64,000 bases of DNA, from contig NZ_JAEMUD010000003.1 in NCBI RefSeq assembly GCF_018342475.1, positions 124,001 to 188,000 of the forward strand, given 5' to 3'. The position numbers and the translations under genes are program-made. Source of the DNA: Parachlamydia sp. AcF125. Lineage in GTDB: Bacteria; Chlamydiota; Chlamydiia; Chlamydiales; Parachlamydiaceae. The notes under the pieces were generated by a model. The model had not been told where the DNA came from. It was given only the letters and a program-made list of their open reading frames with translations, and made no database searches. Position 1 is the stretch's first letter. Each line of letters opens with the position of its first letter. Below, piece by piece: positions 55,417 through 64,000 of this stretch.

Positions 55417-55580
55417 TTAGCTTTTTAGTAAATTTAAGAACTTCTCTTTCAAAGTCTTTTCTGACCACTCCTTATACACTTGTGCTTTGTATCTTTTACC
55501 GCTATTGTAAAGGAGTACGGCCTTGATTCTAATTCTATCTCAGAGGCGTTTACTATGCTTTTTTGTGTTGAGCATGTAAC
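55417..55580 (-). pseudogene. Possible IS630-type transposase remnant
   Basis: The minus strand reads KKHSKRL, a stop, then DRIRIKAVLLYNSGKRYKA and KEWSEKTLKEKFLNLLKS to a stop. This resembles the helix-turn-helix start of IS630-type transposases ('DRIKAVLLLxxGWxxxxIAE'). It has an in-frame stop and no DDE core. The match is short, so the call is tentative. Confidence 0.4.
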
Positions 55581-55708
55581 TGCAGTCGTCCTTTTCTGCT
55601 GCAAAAAATTCATGCCTCCATTTTGAACGCAATAAAATTTTTCCTTCATGAACGGTACTACGGTATAAATGAGAAGAGGAATAGTTTTTAGTCTGGGTAT
55701 GGAATTAT

Positions 55709-55735
55709 AAAGCCGTGGCTTTTTAGCCGCGCTTT
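55709..55735 (-). terminator. Hairpin downstream of the MORN gene
   Basis: AAAGCCGTGGCT and AGCCGCGCTTT pair with one bulge and one mismatch around a short T loop, just after the minus-strand stop at 55747. It is probably the MORN gene terminator. Confidence 0.5.
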
Positions 55736-55746
55736 ATGCAAAGAAG

Positions 55747-56673
55747 TTATTTCTTAAAAACGCTCCTCATTTTTTCTAAGAAGCTTGGCTTTTTTTCTCG
55801 ATTTTTAGAAGTTGGGCCAATCTTCGTTTTTATGCCTTTTTGGCTAGTCATCACTCCTTTAACCAATTTACCCTCTTTAAATATTCCTTTTAATTTTATA
55901 CCATTTACATATAGGGACTCGCCCTTTCCATCCATATTGCCTTCCTTAAATTCTCCGGTGAATTTATCACCTGATTTATAAGTTATTGTCCCTTTTCCAT
56001 GCGCTTTGCCGTCCTTAAAGCATCCTTCATAGGTATATCCCTCACTATGCCCATTCCCTGCATACTTGTAGGTTCCGCGACCAGCATGTTTATCATTTTT
56101 AAATCGACCTTCATAAGTTGAACCATCCGAATAAGTAACCACTCCCTTTCCGTAATATTCGCCATTTATAAAACCACCTTCATATTCACCTTCACATTCT
56201 AACTCATTATCTCCATATCTACTCCCCTCATGATGCTTCCTCTCTGCATTAAGGGCTCCTGTATAGCTTGAAAAGCCTTTTTCCTTTTCTTTATTTTTTT
56301 GTTGAGTTTTTTTTTCAATTTTATGAGAAATAAAGAGGGTTAAATCTGCTCCAAAAATTTTTTTCGCTGCCTTAAATTCTTCTTGGGTTATTCCAAATCT
56401 TTTTCGCAAGCTGCTCGCATTGACTTTAACATATCCAGCTTCCTTTCCAGCGGAATTTACAACGCGCAATAAAACAGCCCTTTCCCATAAACGAATCTTG
56501 GGTTTTTTATCATAAACTTTTAAAGCAGTAAGGGCCACAGTATAGCGAGAATCATTTTCTAATCCTTGAAATTTCATCCGTTTTTTGATCTTTCCTGTGC
56601 TCTTTTCTGGAGATGAAATTGCTTTTGCAGGCAAGATATCTGCCTTTATGAATGGAATACGCACTATGTGCAT
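55747..56673 (-). CDS. MORN-repeat protein
   Basis: A 308-residue protein. The N-terminal half (1-140) is basic and helical (FGITQEEFKAAKKIFGADL). Residues about 160-280 hold five MORN repeats, e.g. YEGGFINGEYYGKGVVTYSD, YEGRFKNDKHAGRGTYKYAG, YEGCFKDGKAHGKGTITYKS, FTGEFKEGNMDGKGESLY and KGIFKEGKLVKGVM. MORN repeats bind membranes or act as scaffolds and are common in eukaryotes and amoeba symbionts. No signal peptide, so it could be cytosolic or a type III effector. The C terminus is basic (KNREKKPSFLEKMRSVFKK). Confidence 0.85.
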   Translation of the reverse strand: MHIVRIPFIKADILPAKAISSPEKSTGKIKKRMKFQGLENDSRYTVALTALKVYDKKPKIRLWERAVLLRVVNSAGKEAGYVKVNASSLRKRFGITQEEFKAAKKIFGADLTLFISHKIEKKTQQKNKEKEKGFSSYTGALNAERKHHEGSRYGDNELECEGEYEGGFINGEYYGKGVVTYSDGSTYEGRFKNDKHAGRGTYKYAGNGHSEGYTYEGCFKDGKAHGKGTITYKSGDKFTGEFKEGNMDGKGESLYVNGIKLKGIFKEGKLVKGVMTSQKGIKTKIGPTSKNREKKPSFLEKMRSVFKK

Positions 56674-57635
56674 AAAAGCTCTTTAATTTTATTAATTATA
56701 TTTTTTACAACAATTTATACAAATAATAGTTTCCAATAAACAAAGCAAAAAAAATTAACTTAAAATTTAACAAATATTTTCTAAGTAATTCGATTTATTA
56801 CCAAAATAAAATATTTCGAGAAAACTTTAATTTAATTATTTCAAAATTAGTGTTAACGTTCAATTAATTATAAAACTTTTTACAACGACTGTACTCCCTT
56901 TCGAAATTGTTAAAGAAATCAAACTACCTTCTATTAAATTAACAAAATAAAAAAAACGGCTACACTCGCAAATTAATCTGGTGATTGCTCCTTGCTAAAA
57001 AATTAAGGTTCTTAAAAACAATCTTAATTATCTCTTCTCTGCGAGTGACAAAATGAGGAGACTATTTTTTGAAGCGAATTGAGGACGAATAGCAGTATTT
57101 AAACATATCTGCTCGAGAAAACTTTTCCTATCCCTTGAGAAAGAACAAACGCCATGGGCAGCATGGCTATCTGCGGAAAAAATTAAATCTTCTCTAAGTT
57201 AGAAAAATAAGAAGACCTCCTTATGAAATTGAGGCCAGCCGATCAGCTTATTCCACATTTTTAACAGAATATAGTTTTCTTGTTTTCCTAAAGGGAAAGC
57301 CTCTTTTAAATAAAAGTTTACAAAATTTATTGAGAATTTTGATAAACTAAACTAAAAATATCCTCTATTTATTAATTGAAAATCATCGTGCGAATGAACA
57401 AAACTTTTCTTTAGATCCAACAATCTTGTGTTAGAATTGTAAGCAAAAATTATGAATATTTGTTAAGATAAAAAATAAAAGGGCTAAAACGAATATTTTG
57501 TTACAAAAAAAATAATCGCAAAGTTTTTATAAAACTAGGAGAGATACTCAGCAAATAAAACGGTGCAAAAGTTTTACAGTTTTTTTAAGCCTTGGATTTA
57601 TAAGGTTAAAAAATCATTATTACTTTGGAGGATGT
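56674..57635. other. Long AT-rich gap with a nested inverted repeat
   Basis: Almost 1 kb without a gene. CACTCGCA (56963-56970) pairs with TGCGAGTG (57040-57047), enclosing AATTAAG (57001-57007) and CTTAATT (57023-57029). A plus-strand fragment near 57125-57205 (LFLSLEKEQTPWAAWLSAEK) may be a remnant. The rest is AT-rich and should hold promoters for the MORN gene and the collagen-like gene. Confidence 0.4.
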
Positions 57636-58220
57636 ATGATTCAACTATCAAAATGCTTTTCAGCTTTAGCTTTGATTTTAATGGCCACTCAGTTTCTACA
57701 TGCAGAAACCGTGGCTAGTCCAACCGATCCTACTGTTCTGCAAGGCCCTACTGGCCCAACAGGCCCCCAGGGAGCAACGGGCCCAATAGGTCCTCAAGGT
57801 CCCTCTGCTTTTCCACCTAGCTATGCTTTTTATTACAGCCCCAATTCTCAGCTATCCATTTATGCGGGAGAAACAATTAATCTCACTATGCTTGATCCCG
57901 AGAATGTGGGAGGCTTTACAGCCCCTATCAACGGCGGCATCTCCATTCCTCATGATGGTGTCTATTTAATTTCTTATTCGGTTTTTACTAACGTGCGAAA
58001 TGGGGTGATAGCACTTGCTGTTAACGGAAAAGCTATTGCAAAAACAAGCGTAGCAGTTCCATTAAATCAAAATACGATTATTTTGCGATTAAATGCAGGG
58101 GATATTTTAACCCTTACTAATGGGTTGCTGTCCGGTTCAATCAATGCCCTTTCAGTTACAACCAATACACGTTTGCCAACTGTGCCTGTAACGTTAACTT
58201 TACAGCAAATTGGCTCTTAA
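57636..58220 (+). CDS. Secreted collagen-like protein with a beta-rich C-terminal head
   Basis: A 194-residue protein with a signal peptide (about 1-23, FSALALILMATQFLHAE). A short collagen stretch follows: seven G-x-y triplets (GPTGPTGPQGATGPIGPQGP, residues about 36-56). The remaining 135 residues are beta-rich: SIYAGETINLTMLDPENVGG, GGISIPHDGVYLISYSVFTN, VALAVNGKAIAK-like and IILRLNAGDILTLTN. This architecture matches BclA/C1q-TNF-like trimeric heads found on spore and phage surfaces. Trimerisation and surface display are inferred. A ribosome site TTTGGAGG precedes the start, and a strong hairpin follows. Confidence 0.8.
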   Translation: MIQLSKCFSALALILMATQFLHAETVASPTDPTVLQGPTGPTGPQGATGPIGPQGPSAFPPSYAFYYSPNSQLSIYAGETINLTMLDPENVGGFTAPINGGISIPHDGVYLISYSVFTNVRNGVIALAVNGKAIAKTSVAVPLNQNTIILRLNAGDILTLTNGLLSGSINALSVTTNTRLPTVPVTLTLQQIGS

Positions 58221-58227
58221 TCGCTTC

Positions 58228-58259
58228 AAGGCCTTGCTAAATTGGTTTGGCAAGGTCTT
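58228..58259 (+). terminator. Hairpin terminator after the collagen-like gene
   Basis: AAGGCCTTGC and GCAAGGTCTT pair over 10 positions, one of them a G-T wobble, with a 12-base loop, starting 8 bases after the stop. Confidence 0.65.
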
Positions 58260-58414
58260 AACATTAGGTAAGATATCCTTAAAGGAGGAACGCCTACCAT
58301 CAAATCCTGTACTCTCTTCAGTTATCCGCATCTTGAATGGAATCTGTAGGGAGGGATCGATCCATTTCCCAGAGCCAGATAATCATGCCTTTTGCCAGTA
58401 AAGTTTCAAAAAAG

Positions 58415-58437
58415 GGCCACTTTGGTAGAAGGTGGCC
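58415..58437. repeat. GC-rich hairpin in the gap before the ABC-F gene
   Basis: GGCCAC and GTGGCC form a perfect 6-base-pair stem around an 11-base loop. Its role, terminator or otherwise, is not clear. Confidence 0.4.
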
Positions 58438-58579
58438 AGGTATACTGTTAAATAGGCATAAGTGATTTGACTTTAATTGTTTTTCGAACTATTATTTGAT
58501 ACAAACTTTGTTAATAAGCGTCTTTCATATTCCCAAATTCTATCCTTTCCAAAAAAAGTGTTAAGGAACTTTTTATTCT

Positions 58580-60382
58580 ATGTCGCCTCTCATCAATTGT
58601 CACCGAATTAGTAAAACCTTTGGATCACACCTTTTATTCGATCAACTGAATTTGTCGATTTTTAAAGGAGATCGGATTGGAATCGTAGGGCCTAACGGAG
58701 CGGGTAAATCCACTTTATTAAAAATACTAGCTGGGCTCGAACAAGCTGACAGTGGAACGATTGCTACAAGGCAAAAACTAAAAGTGGGATATGTTCCCCA
58801 AGACGCTGTTTTTCCAGAAGGGACAGTAGGGGAAATTTTACGTAAACCTTTACAATCTCATGCTTTGCCTGACTACGAGCAAGAAACTTTGGTCAGCAAA
58901 ATGCTAAGTAAATTGGGTTTTGAAGATCCTTTACAATCGGTAACCATTCTTTCCGGCGGGTGGAAAAAAAGACTTAGTATCGGTCTTCAACTCATTCAAT
59001 CTCCTGATATACTCCTTTTGGATGAACCCACCAACCACTTAGATCTGGAAGGCATATTATGGCTAGAAAAATTCTTAAATCGAGAAAACCTTACCTTTCT
59101 TTTAATTAGCCATGATCGCTTTTTTTTGGAAAATACGGCCTCTAAAATGCTAGAGCTTAACCGTATGTTTCCTGATGGCTTATTTCTTGTCGATGGAACT
59201 TATAGCACATTTTTAGAAAGAAAAGACCAATTTCTCTCTGGCCAACAACATTATGAACGCTCTCTTGCCGGCAAAGCCCGAGAAGAGATCGCTTGGTTAA
59301 AAAAATCCCCTCAAGCTCGTACTACAAAAGCACAATCGCGGGTTCAGCAAGCCCATCGTTTAATAGATGAACTCGCTGAAATTAAAAATCGAAATAAAGC
59401 TACTCAAGTGCAAATAGACTTTTCTTCAACAGAACGGCAAACACGCAAATTGCTGACTGTAAAAAATTTAACCAAAACGTTCGGAAATAAACTGCTTTTC
59501 CGTAAGGTAGATTTTACTCTGTCTCCCGGAATGCGACTAGGGATCATTGGCCTAAATGGAAGTGGCAAATCCACATTGCTCAAAATGTTAGCCAAAGAAA
59601 TTGAGCCAGATGTAGGGACTTTAAAATTTGCTGAGGGTGTGCAAATCGCCTATTTCGACCAACAGAGAGAGGAGTTGCCTTTGGACCTTTCTTTAAGGCA
59701 TGCCCTCGCTCCGGATGGGGAATACATTAACTACCGGGGGCAACCTTTACATATTCATTCCTGGTGTAAACGATTTCAATTTCCCTCTGAGCGGTTAGAT
59801 TTGCCTCTTCGTAAGCTCTCTGGAGGGGAAAAAGCACGCGTATTAATTGCCCGCCTGATGTTAAAACCTGCCGATATTTTGCTTTTAGATGAGCCCACGA
59901 ACGACTTAGATATTTCAACTTTGGAAGTATTAGAAGAGAGCTTACTCCAATTTCCTGGAGCAGTGATCTTAATTACGCACGATCGGTATTTGCTCGATCG
60001 TGTTTCTACCACTTTGATAGGGCTGGGCCTTTCGGAAGAGCCCTCTTTTTTTGCAGATTATACCCAATGGGAAACCTATCAGCAAATATGCAAACAAGAA
60101 AGCGAATTTTCAAGGATACAAAAGAAAAATAAACAATCTGAGAGAGAGCCGCCTAAGCAAAAAAAACTTACTTATGCAGAGGAATTAGAACGGCAAGGGA
60201 TGACGGATAAAATTTTGACCATTGAAGCAAAACTTGAAGAATTACACAAAGGAGCTGAAAAAGCTTCGAAAGATCCTTCAAAACTTCATGCCACTTGTGA
60301 AGAATTGACTAAGACCCAAGAAAAGCTCGATCAACTTTACGCCCGTTGGGAAGAACTCGAACATAAAGCTCAAAGAGCTTGA
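58580..60382 (+). CDS. ABC-F family ATPase (Uup-like)
   Basis: A 600-residue protein with two ABC domains and no membrane segments. Domain 1: Walker A GPNGAGKST, signature ILSGGWKKRL, Walker B PDILLLDEPTNHLDLE. Domain 2: GLNGSGKST, KLSGGEKARV, PADILLLDEPTNDLD. A coiled-coil C-terminal tail (about 520-600) is like Uup. ABC-F proteins act on ribosomes or nucleic acid rather than transporting. Its start follows TTAAGGAAC. No obvious operon partner, since the next gene is 190 bases away. Confidence 0.9.
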   Translation: MSPLINCHRISKTFGSHLLFDQLNLSIFKGDRIGIVGPNGAGKSTLLKILAGLEQADSGTIATRQKLKVGYVPQDAVFPEGTVGEILRKPLQSHALPDYEQETLVSKMLSKLGFEDPLQSVTILSGGWKKRLSIGLQLIQSPDILLLDEPTNHLDLEGILWLEKFLNRENLTFLLISHDRFFLENTASKMLELNRMFPDGLFLVDGTYSTFLERKDQFLSGQQHYERSLAGKAREEIAWLKKSPQARTTKAQSRVQQAHRLIDELAEIKNRNKATQVQIDFSSTERQTRKLLTVKNLTKTFGNKLLFRKVDFTLSPGMRLGIIGLNGSGKSTLLKMLAKEIEPDVGTLKFAEGVQIAYFDQQREELPLDLSLRHALAPDGEYINYRGQPLHIHSWCKRFQFPSERLDLPLRKLSGGEKARVLIARLMLKPADILLLDEPTNDLDISTLEVLEESLLQFPGAVILITHDRYLLDRVSTTLIGLGLSEEPSFFADYTQWETYQQICKQESEFSRIQKKNKQSEREPPKQKKLTYAEELERQGMTDKILTIEAKLEELHKGAEKASKDPSKLHATCEELTKTQEKLDQLYARWEELEHKAQRA

Positions 60383-60575
60383 ATATTGCCGCTTCCAAAT
60401 ATGTTTGATGGAAAAATAACTTAAAATGTGCTAAGGTTAATTTAAATCTAACCCAACTCGCTAAATAGAAAATAACCCTTAACTTCTTTCCGAGACGGCG
60501 GCGCATGTTGTGTTTACTACAAACCATAATTCGTAAATCCAAACTTTCAAACGCTAGCCTATGGTTCTTCCGTTG

Positions 60576-61325
60576 ATGTCATATAAAGTCGTTACATTTG
60601 GCCTTTCCGATGTGGGTCTTGTCAGACAAAATAACGAAGATGTTTGGGATCAAGTTCCTACAATTCGTTTTTTTGTGCTAGCAGATGGAATGGGTGGTCA
60701 TCAAGCAGGTGAAGTTGCCGCTAAAGAAACTGTTTATCACTTATGCAAGCTGGCTCAAAAGAAATTTAACGCGTTAAACAACCCTTCTTTGAAAGAATCT
60801 TACCAAACATTAAAAAATGCGATTATTCAAGTGAATAAACTCATTTATAAAATGAGCCGTGAATCCATCGACTTAAAAGGAATGGGTACAACGTTATGCT
60901 GTCTTTACTTCCACAATGAAGGGGTAATTTATGGACATGTGGGAGATAGCCGTATTTATCGTTTAAGAGGACAAAAATTAGAGCAACTTACAAAAGACCA
61001 CTCTCTTTTATGCGAAATGATGGATTTAGGAAAAATTCATGAACAGCAATTGCCAAATTTTTTATATAAAAATATCATCACCAAGGCTATTGGAACAGAA
61101 TTGATGGTGGAGCCCTCCATTGCTATTACCGATTTCATGAATGGAGATGTCTTCATGATGTGCACCGACGGCCTTTCAGACTTGCTCTCTCAAAAAGAAA
61201 TGGAAAGTATCCTGAACCACTCTTCAAAAACGGAAGAAGCCGTCGAAAATCTTGTCAAAGCTGCTAAAAACAAGGGCGGTTATGATAATGTCACGGTCGT
61301 TATGTTACGTGTAGTTAAAGAATGA
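60576..61325 (+). CDS. PP2C-family serine/threonine phosphatase
   Basis: About 249 residues with the PP2C metal and catalytic motifs: VLADGMGGHQAGEVAAKE, DLKGMGTTLCCLY, HVGDSRIYRLRGQKLEQL, MMCTDGLSDLLS and GGYDNVTVVML. It would dephosphorylate Ser/Thr on targets of bacterial Ser/Thr kinases. The frame also opens at 60561, but 60576 (MSYKVVTFG) fits the family better, and neither has a strong ribosome site. It overlaps the cysteine desulfurase start by four bases (ATGA). Confidence 0.92.
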   Translation: MSYKVVTFGLSDVGLVRQNNEDVWDQVPTIRFFVLADGMGGHQAGEVAAKETVYHLCKLAQKKFNALNNPSLKESYQTLKNAIIQVNKLIYKMSRESIDLKGMGTTLCCLYFHNEGVIYGHVGDSRIYRLRGQKLEQLTKDHSLLCEMMDLGKIHEQQLPNFLYKNIITKAIGTELMVEPSIAITDFMNGDVFMMCTDGLSDLLSQKEMESILNHSSKTEEAVENLVKAAKNKGGYDNVTVVMLRVVKE

Positions 61326-62461
61326 ACCAAAAAATTTATCTAGATAATAATGCCAGCACTCCGCTTGCTCCCGAAGTCCTGCAAGTTATGGTAGAGTGTC
61401 TTTCAGAAAATACCGGAAATCCCTCTAGTATTCATTCATTTGGGCAAGCATCCCGCGCTAAGCTCGTCAGTGCCCGGCATGAAATCGCCTCTTATTTAAA
61501 CGTTTATCCAGACGAAATTGTATTTACTTCCGGTGGCACAGAAGGGATTAACTTGCTCATTAAGGGTATTTTAGAAGGGAAAAATGGGCATGTGATTACT
61601 TCAAATGTGGAACACGCTTGCATTTATAGCACCTTAAAAGCTTATGAAAAAAAAGGAAACTCTATTTCTTGGCTTAAGGCAGGCCTAAAAGGAGCTGTCA
61701 CGCCTGAAGCTGTAAAAGCAGCTATTCGCTCAGATACGCGCTTGATTGTGCTAACGGCAGTCAATGGCGAAACAGGGGCTAAGCTTGACATTTCTCCCCT
61801 AGCCTCTATTGCACTTGAAGCTAGAATCCCCTTTGTTTTAGATAGTGTTGCTCAATTAGGGAAGGAAGAGATCTCCCTTTTTCCAGGGGTATCGGCAATG
61901 TGCTTTAGCGCGCATAAAATTCATGGACCCAAAGGTGTGGGCTTCATTTGGCTAAAACGTGGCACACCTTTTATTTCTCCTCTTACGGGTGGGCCTCAAG
62001 AATTTGGCAAGCGAGCTGGATCAGAAAATCTAGCAGGGATTGTGGGGCTTGCCCGTGCTGTAGCATTGCTAGAAACTGAACTTCCCAAAGCCATTCACCA
62101 TATGCTAGCCTTAAGAAACCGATTCGAAACCGAAGTCTTGAGAAAGCTCTCGGGGGTTGAAATCAATGGACAGGGAGAAAGAATTGCAAATGTAAGCAAT
62201 TTATCTTTTGAAGGAATTGAGGGGGAATCCCTTATTGCTCTTTTAGATCGTGAAGGTGTGGCTGTTAGTCATGGTTCTGCCTGTTCTTCCGGGGCTCTTG
62301 AGCCATCCCGAATCTTACTAAGCATGGGAACGCCAATAGATCAAGCAGCTTCTGCCATCCGCTTCTCTTTAAGTCGATTTACCACACAAGCAGAAATCGA
62401 CCAAACAATCGCCATTGTCGTTCGCCTTGTTTCCCATTTGCGCAATTTAACCAAACCGTGA
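61322..62461 (+). CDS. NifS-like cysteine desulfurase
   Basis: A 379-residue PLP-dependent class V aminotransferase that takes sulfur from cysteine for iron-sulfur clusters or thiolation. It begins IYLDNNASTPLAPEVL, has SAHKIHGPKGVGFIWLK (PLP Lys) and the catalytic Cys loop SHGSACSSGALEPSRIL. The length and loop fit the NifS/IscS group. It is coupled to the PP2C gene, a linkage I also recall in Chlamydia. Confidence 0.92.
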   Translation: MNQKIYLDNNASTPLAPEVLQVMVECLSENTGNPSSIHSFGQASRAKLVSARHEIASYLNVYPDEIVFTSGGTEGINLLIKGILEGKNGHVITSNVEHACIYSTLKAYEKKGNSISWLKAGLKGAVTPEAVKAAIRSDTRLIVLTAVNGETGAKLDISPLASIALEARIPFVLDSVAQLGKEEISLFPGVSAMCFSAHKIHGPKGVGFIWLKRGTPFISPLTGGPQEFGKRAGSENLAGIVGLARAVALLETELPKAIHHMLALRNRFETEVLRKLSGVEINGQGERIANVSNLSFEGIEGESLIALLDREGVAVSHGSACSSGALEPSRILLSMGTPIDQAASAIRFSLSRFTTQAEIDQTIAIVVRLVSHLRNLTKP

Positions 62462-62552
62462 AACGAGATTGAAAAGAAATTCGGTACAATTTTTAATAAG
62501 CCATACATCCTTTAAACTTTGATTACACTTATCAGAAAAGGTCGCGCACACG

Positions 62553-64000
62553 ATGCATATTATTCATATCGCAGCTGAACTGGCTCCCCTCGCTAAGGTC
62601 GGCGGCCTTGCCGATGTAGTTCTCGGTTTATGCCGAGAACTATCCTGGAAAGGACACGACGTTGACATCATCCTTCCCAAGTATGACTGCATGGATAGCA
62701 ATCAAATTGGGGATCTTACAATTGTTACGGACAACCTTATGTCGTATTATCATAATGAATGGCATAAGAATACCGTGTGGAAGGGTTGGGTAGAGAACCT
62801 AAAAGTTTATTTTATCGAGCCCCACCACCCCCACCGTTTTTTCCAGCGAGGGTGTTATTATGGCTGTGAGGATGACGTTGAAAGATATCTTTATTTTTGT
62901 CGAGCCTCCTTAGAATTCTTGTTTAACAAACAAATACCCTGTGATATTATTCACGTGCATGATTGGCAAACAGCTGCCATTCCCCTGTTGATAAAAGAGA
63001 TTTATGAGAACATGGGATTTAATCATGCTAAGACCACACTGACAATCCATAATATTGAATACCAAGGCAGGTGCTCTGCGTTCGATCTCGATCGGATCGG
63101 TTTAAAAGGGGATTCCTATTTTACCCCCGAAAAGCTTCAAGATAAAGTTTATCCTGAATCTTTAAATCTCCTAAAAGGGGGGATCACCTACTCGAATTTT
63201 ATTACCACAGTCTCGCCCACCTATGCTCGAGAAATTCTAACACAAGAACTTGGGTTTGGATTGGAAGACACTTTACTTAAATATACAGATAAGCTTAAAG
63301 GCATTTTAAATGGGGTGGATTATTCCTATTGGAACCCCGAAATTGATCGTTATTTACCCGCCCACTACTCTTCGCGAGAGCTTCCCCGAGATAAAGAAGA
63401 TCGGCATACCTTAAACAAAAAAGGGTTTATCAAAAAGGTTTTAAGAGAGCGGCTAGGCCTATCAGAAAAACATAAGCCTATTGTGGGCTGTGTAGCACGA
63501 CTTGTCCCTCAAAAGGGGATCGACTTGATCAAGCATGCCATTTCTTATCTTGTTGAGCAAGAGGCCCAGTTTATTTTGCTGGGAACTAGCCCTATTCCAA
63601 AGATTAGCGAAGAGTTCTTCCTCCTTCAGCAGGTTTATCTTAACCACCCTGATGTCAGTCTAGTCCTTCATCACCAAGAAGAATTAGCCCATCAGATTTT
63701 TGCAGGCTCCGATATTTTAATCGTGCCTTCTTTATTTGAACCTTGTGGGCTCACTCAAATGATTGCCCTTAAATATGGCACAATTCCTGTCGTGCGTAAA
63801 ACCGGCGGGCTTTCTGATACAATCATCGATGTGGGTTCCCCTACAGAGACCGGTAACGCCAATGGTTATACCTTTAACGATCCGACGCCCCAAAGTTTTG
63901 AAGCAACTCTTCATCGAGCGATTCGTTGCTGGTTCGATGACCCAAGCAAGTGGTGGCAGCTCATGATTCACGGCATGAATATCGACTTTAGTTGGAATCA
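62553..64000 (+). CDS. glgA: Glycogen synthase, 3' end beyond the window
   Basis: The first 482 codons of a GT5 glycogen synthase. It starts MHIIHIAAELAPLAKVGGLA, where KVGGLADVV is the ADP-glucose loop (usually KTGGLADV), then HDWQTAAIPLLIKEI, LTIHNIEYQGR, VARLVPQKGIDLI and VPSLFEPCGLTQMIALKYG followed by KTGGLSDTI. The visible part is intact and full length is probably about 490. The enzyme extends alpha-1,4 glucan from ADP-glucose. The gene is 92 bases after the desulfurase. Confidence 0.93.
   Translation, partial: MHIIHIAAELAPLAKVGGLADVVLGLCRELSWKGHDVDIILPKYDCMDSNQIGDLTIVTDNLMSYYHNEWHKNTVWKGWVENLKVYFIEPHHPHRFFQRGCYYGCEDDVERYLYFCRASLEFLFNKQIPCDIIHVHDWQTAAIPLLIKEIYENMGFNHAKTTLTIHNIEYQGRCSAFDLDRIGLKGDSYFTPEKLQDKVYPESLNLLKGGITYSNFITTVSPTYAREILTQELGFGLEDTLLKYTDKLKGILNGVDYSYWNPEIDRYLPAHYSSRELPRDKEDRHTLNKKGFIKKVLRERLGLSEKHKPIVGCVARLVPQKGIDLIKHAISYLVEQEAQFILLGTSPIPKISEEFFLLQQVYLNHPDVSLVLHHQEELAHQIFAGSDILIVPSLFEPCGLTQMIALKYGTIPVVRKTGGLSDTIIDVGSPTETGNANGYTFNDPTPQSFEATLHRAIRCWFDDPSKWWQLMIHGMNIDFSWN

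Larger units (their letters stand above)
55343..55746. other. Gap with two hairpins and a transposase remnant
   Basis: Contains a terminator for the barrel gene, a terminator for the MORN gene and a transposase fragment, all listed separately. Nothing else recognised. Confidence 0.5.
58221..58579. other. Gap with two hairpins before the ABC-F gene
   Basis: Contains the terminator of the collagen-like gene and a second hairpin, listed separately. A plus-strand frame (58210-58401, 63 residues) overlaps the upstream stop region and has no recognised family, so I leave it out. Confidence 0.5.

Noticed and set aside
58210-58401. 63-residue plus-strand frame after the collagen-like gene
   Set aside because: It begins at a non-ATG codon inside the upstream gene end, crosses its terminator and matches nothing.
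1-64000. CRISPR array, defence island, prophage or rRNA operon
   Set aside because: No regularly spaced repeats, Cas or phage structural genes and no rRNA-like sequence were seen on either strand.

Overview
The window looks like chromosome from an environmental (amoeba-associated) member of the Chlamydiae, most like the Parachlamydiaceae. Four chlamydial gene neighbourhoods support this: rpmE-prfA-prmC-ffh-rpsP-trmD-rplS-rnhB; gmk-omega-like gene-metG; rnhC beside a short rodZ; and a PP2C phosphatase overlapping a NifS-like gene. Other signs are a methionine aminopeptidase with an N-terminal SEC-C zinc motif, type B L31, an rpmG-lolC-lolD group, and eukaryote-like proteins (two F-box proteins, a ubiquitin-specific protease, a MORN protein, a kinase-like pseudogene). 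The assignment rests on recognised families and gene order, not on a database search. TGA is a normal stop here (truA and recN end in it). I see no rRNA, tRNA, CRISPR array, intact insertion sequence or prophage.

Layout. 1-600: the start of a PIN-domain (VapC-like) gene on the minus strand and a decayed IS5-type transposase. 613-7178: divergent MFS exporter and LysR regulator, a VKOR-DsbA fusion for disulfide formation, a lipoprotein-release ABC pair (lolD, enlarged lolC) and rpmG. 7516-15989: tsaD, a small membrane protein, two tandem MarC proteins, truA, a DUF368 membrane protein coupled to a short rodZ, rnhC, a membrane-anchored hypothetical and recN. 15995-17423: a broken gene with kinase-like motifs. 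17886-31281: an outer-membrane barrel, aldo/keto reductase, TIGR01777 epimerase, thioredoxin-like protein, an IS remnant, an F-box protein, photolyase, a 612-residue protein with possible His/Cys catalytic residues, map, sthA and rpmB.

32063-34912 is a large coiled-coil and proline-rich effector candidate. 35208-39775 is a minus-strand operon yicC-gmk-omega-like-membrane protein-metG. 40231-41781 is an F-box protein with three internal repeats. 42181-42489 is a membrane-protein pseudogene. 42562-43167 is an FMN reductase with a signal peptide. 43324-49111 is the ribosomal/translation operon. 49464-60382 is accessory: a ubiquitin-specific protease, a rhomboid-like protein, a secreted eight-repeat propeller-like protein, a small barrel, a MORN protein and a short secreted collagen-like protein with a beta-rich head, then a housekeeping ABC-F ATPase. 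60576-64000 holds the PP2C phosphatase, a cysteine desulfurase and the 5' part of glgA, which runs off the window.

The housekeeping blocks handle translation, RNA and DNA maintenance, protein export and folding, and glycogen synthesis. The accessory blocks between them carry proteins that look built to act on a eukaryotic host (ubiquitin pathway, actin or membrane scaffolds) or to sit on the cell surface. At least four decayed transposase or membrane-protein remnants lie in the gaps, so these gaps are sites of gene turnover. I did not find a convincing new multi-gene system such as a defence island. The best leads are the secreted or effector-like singletons and the decayed kinase.
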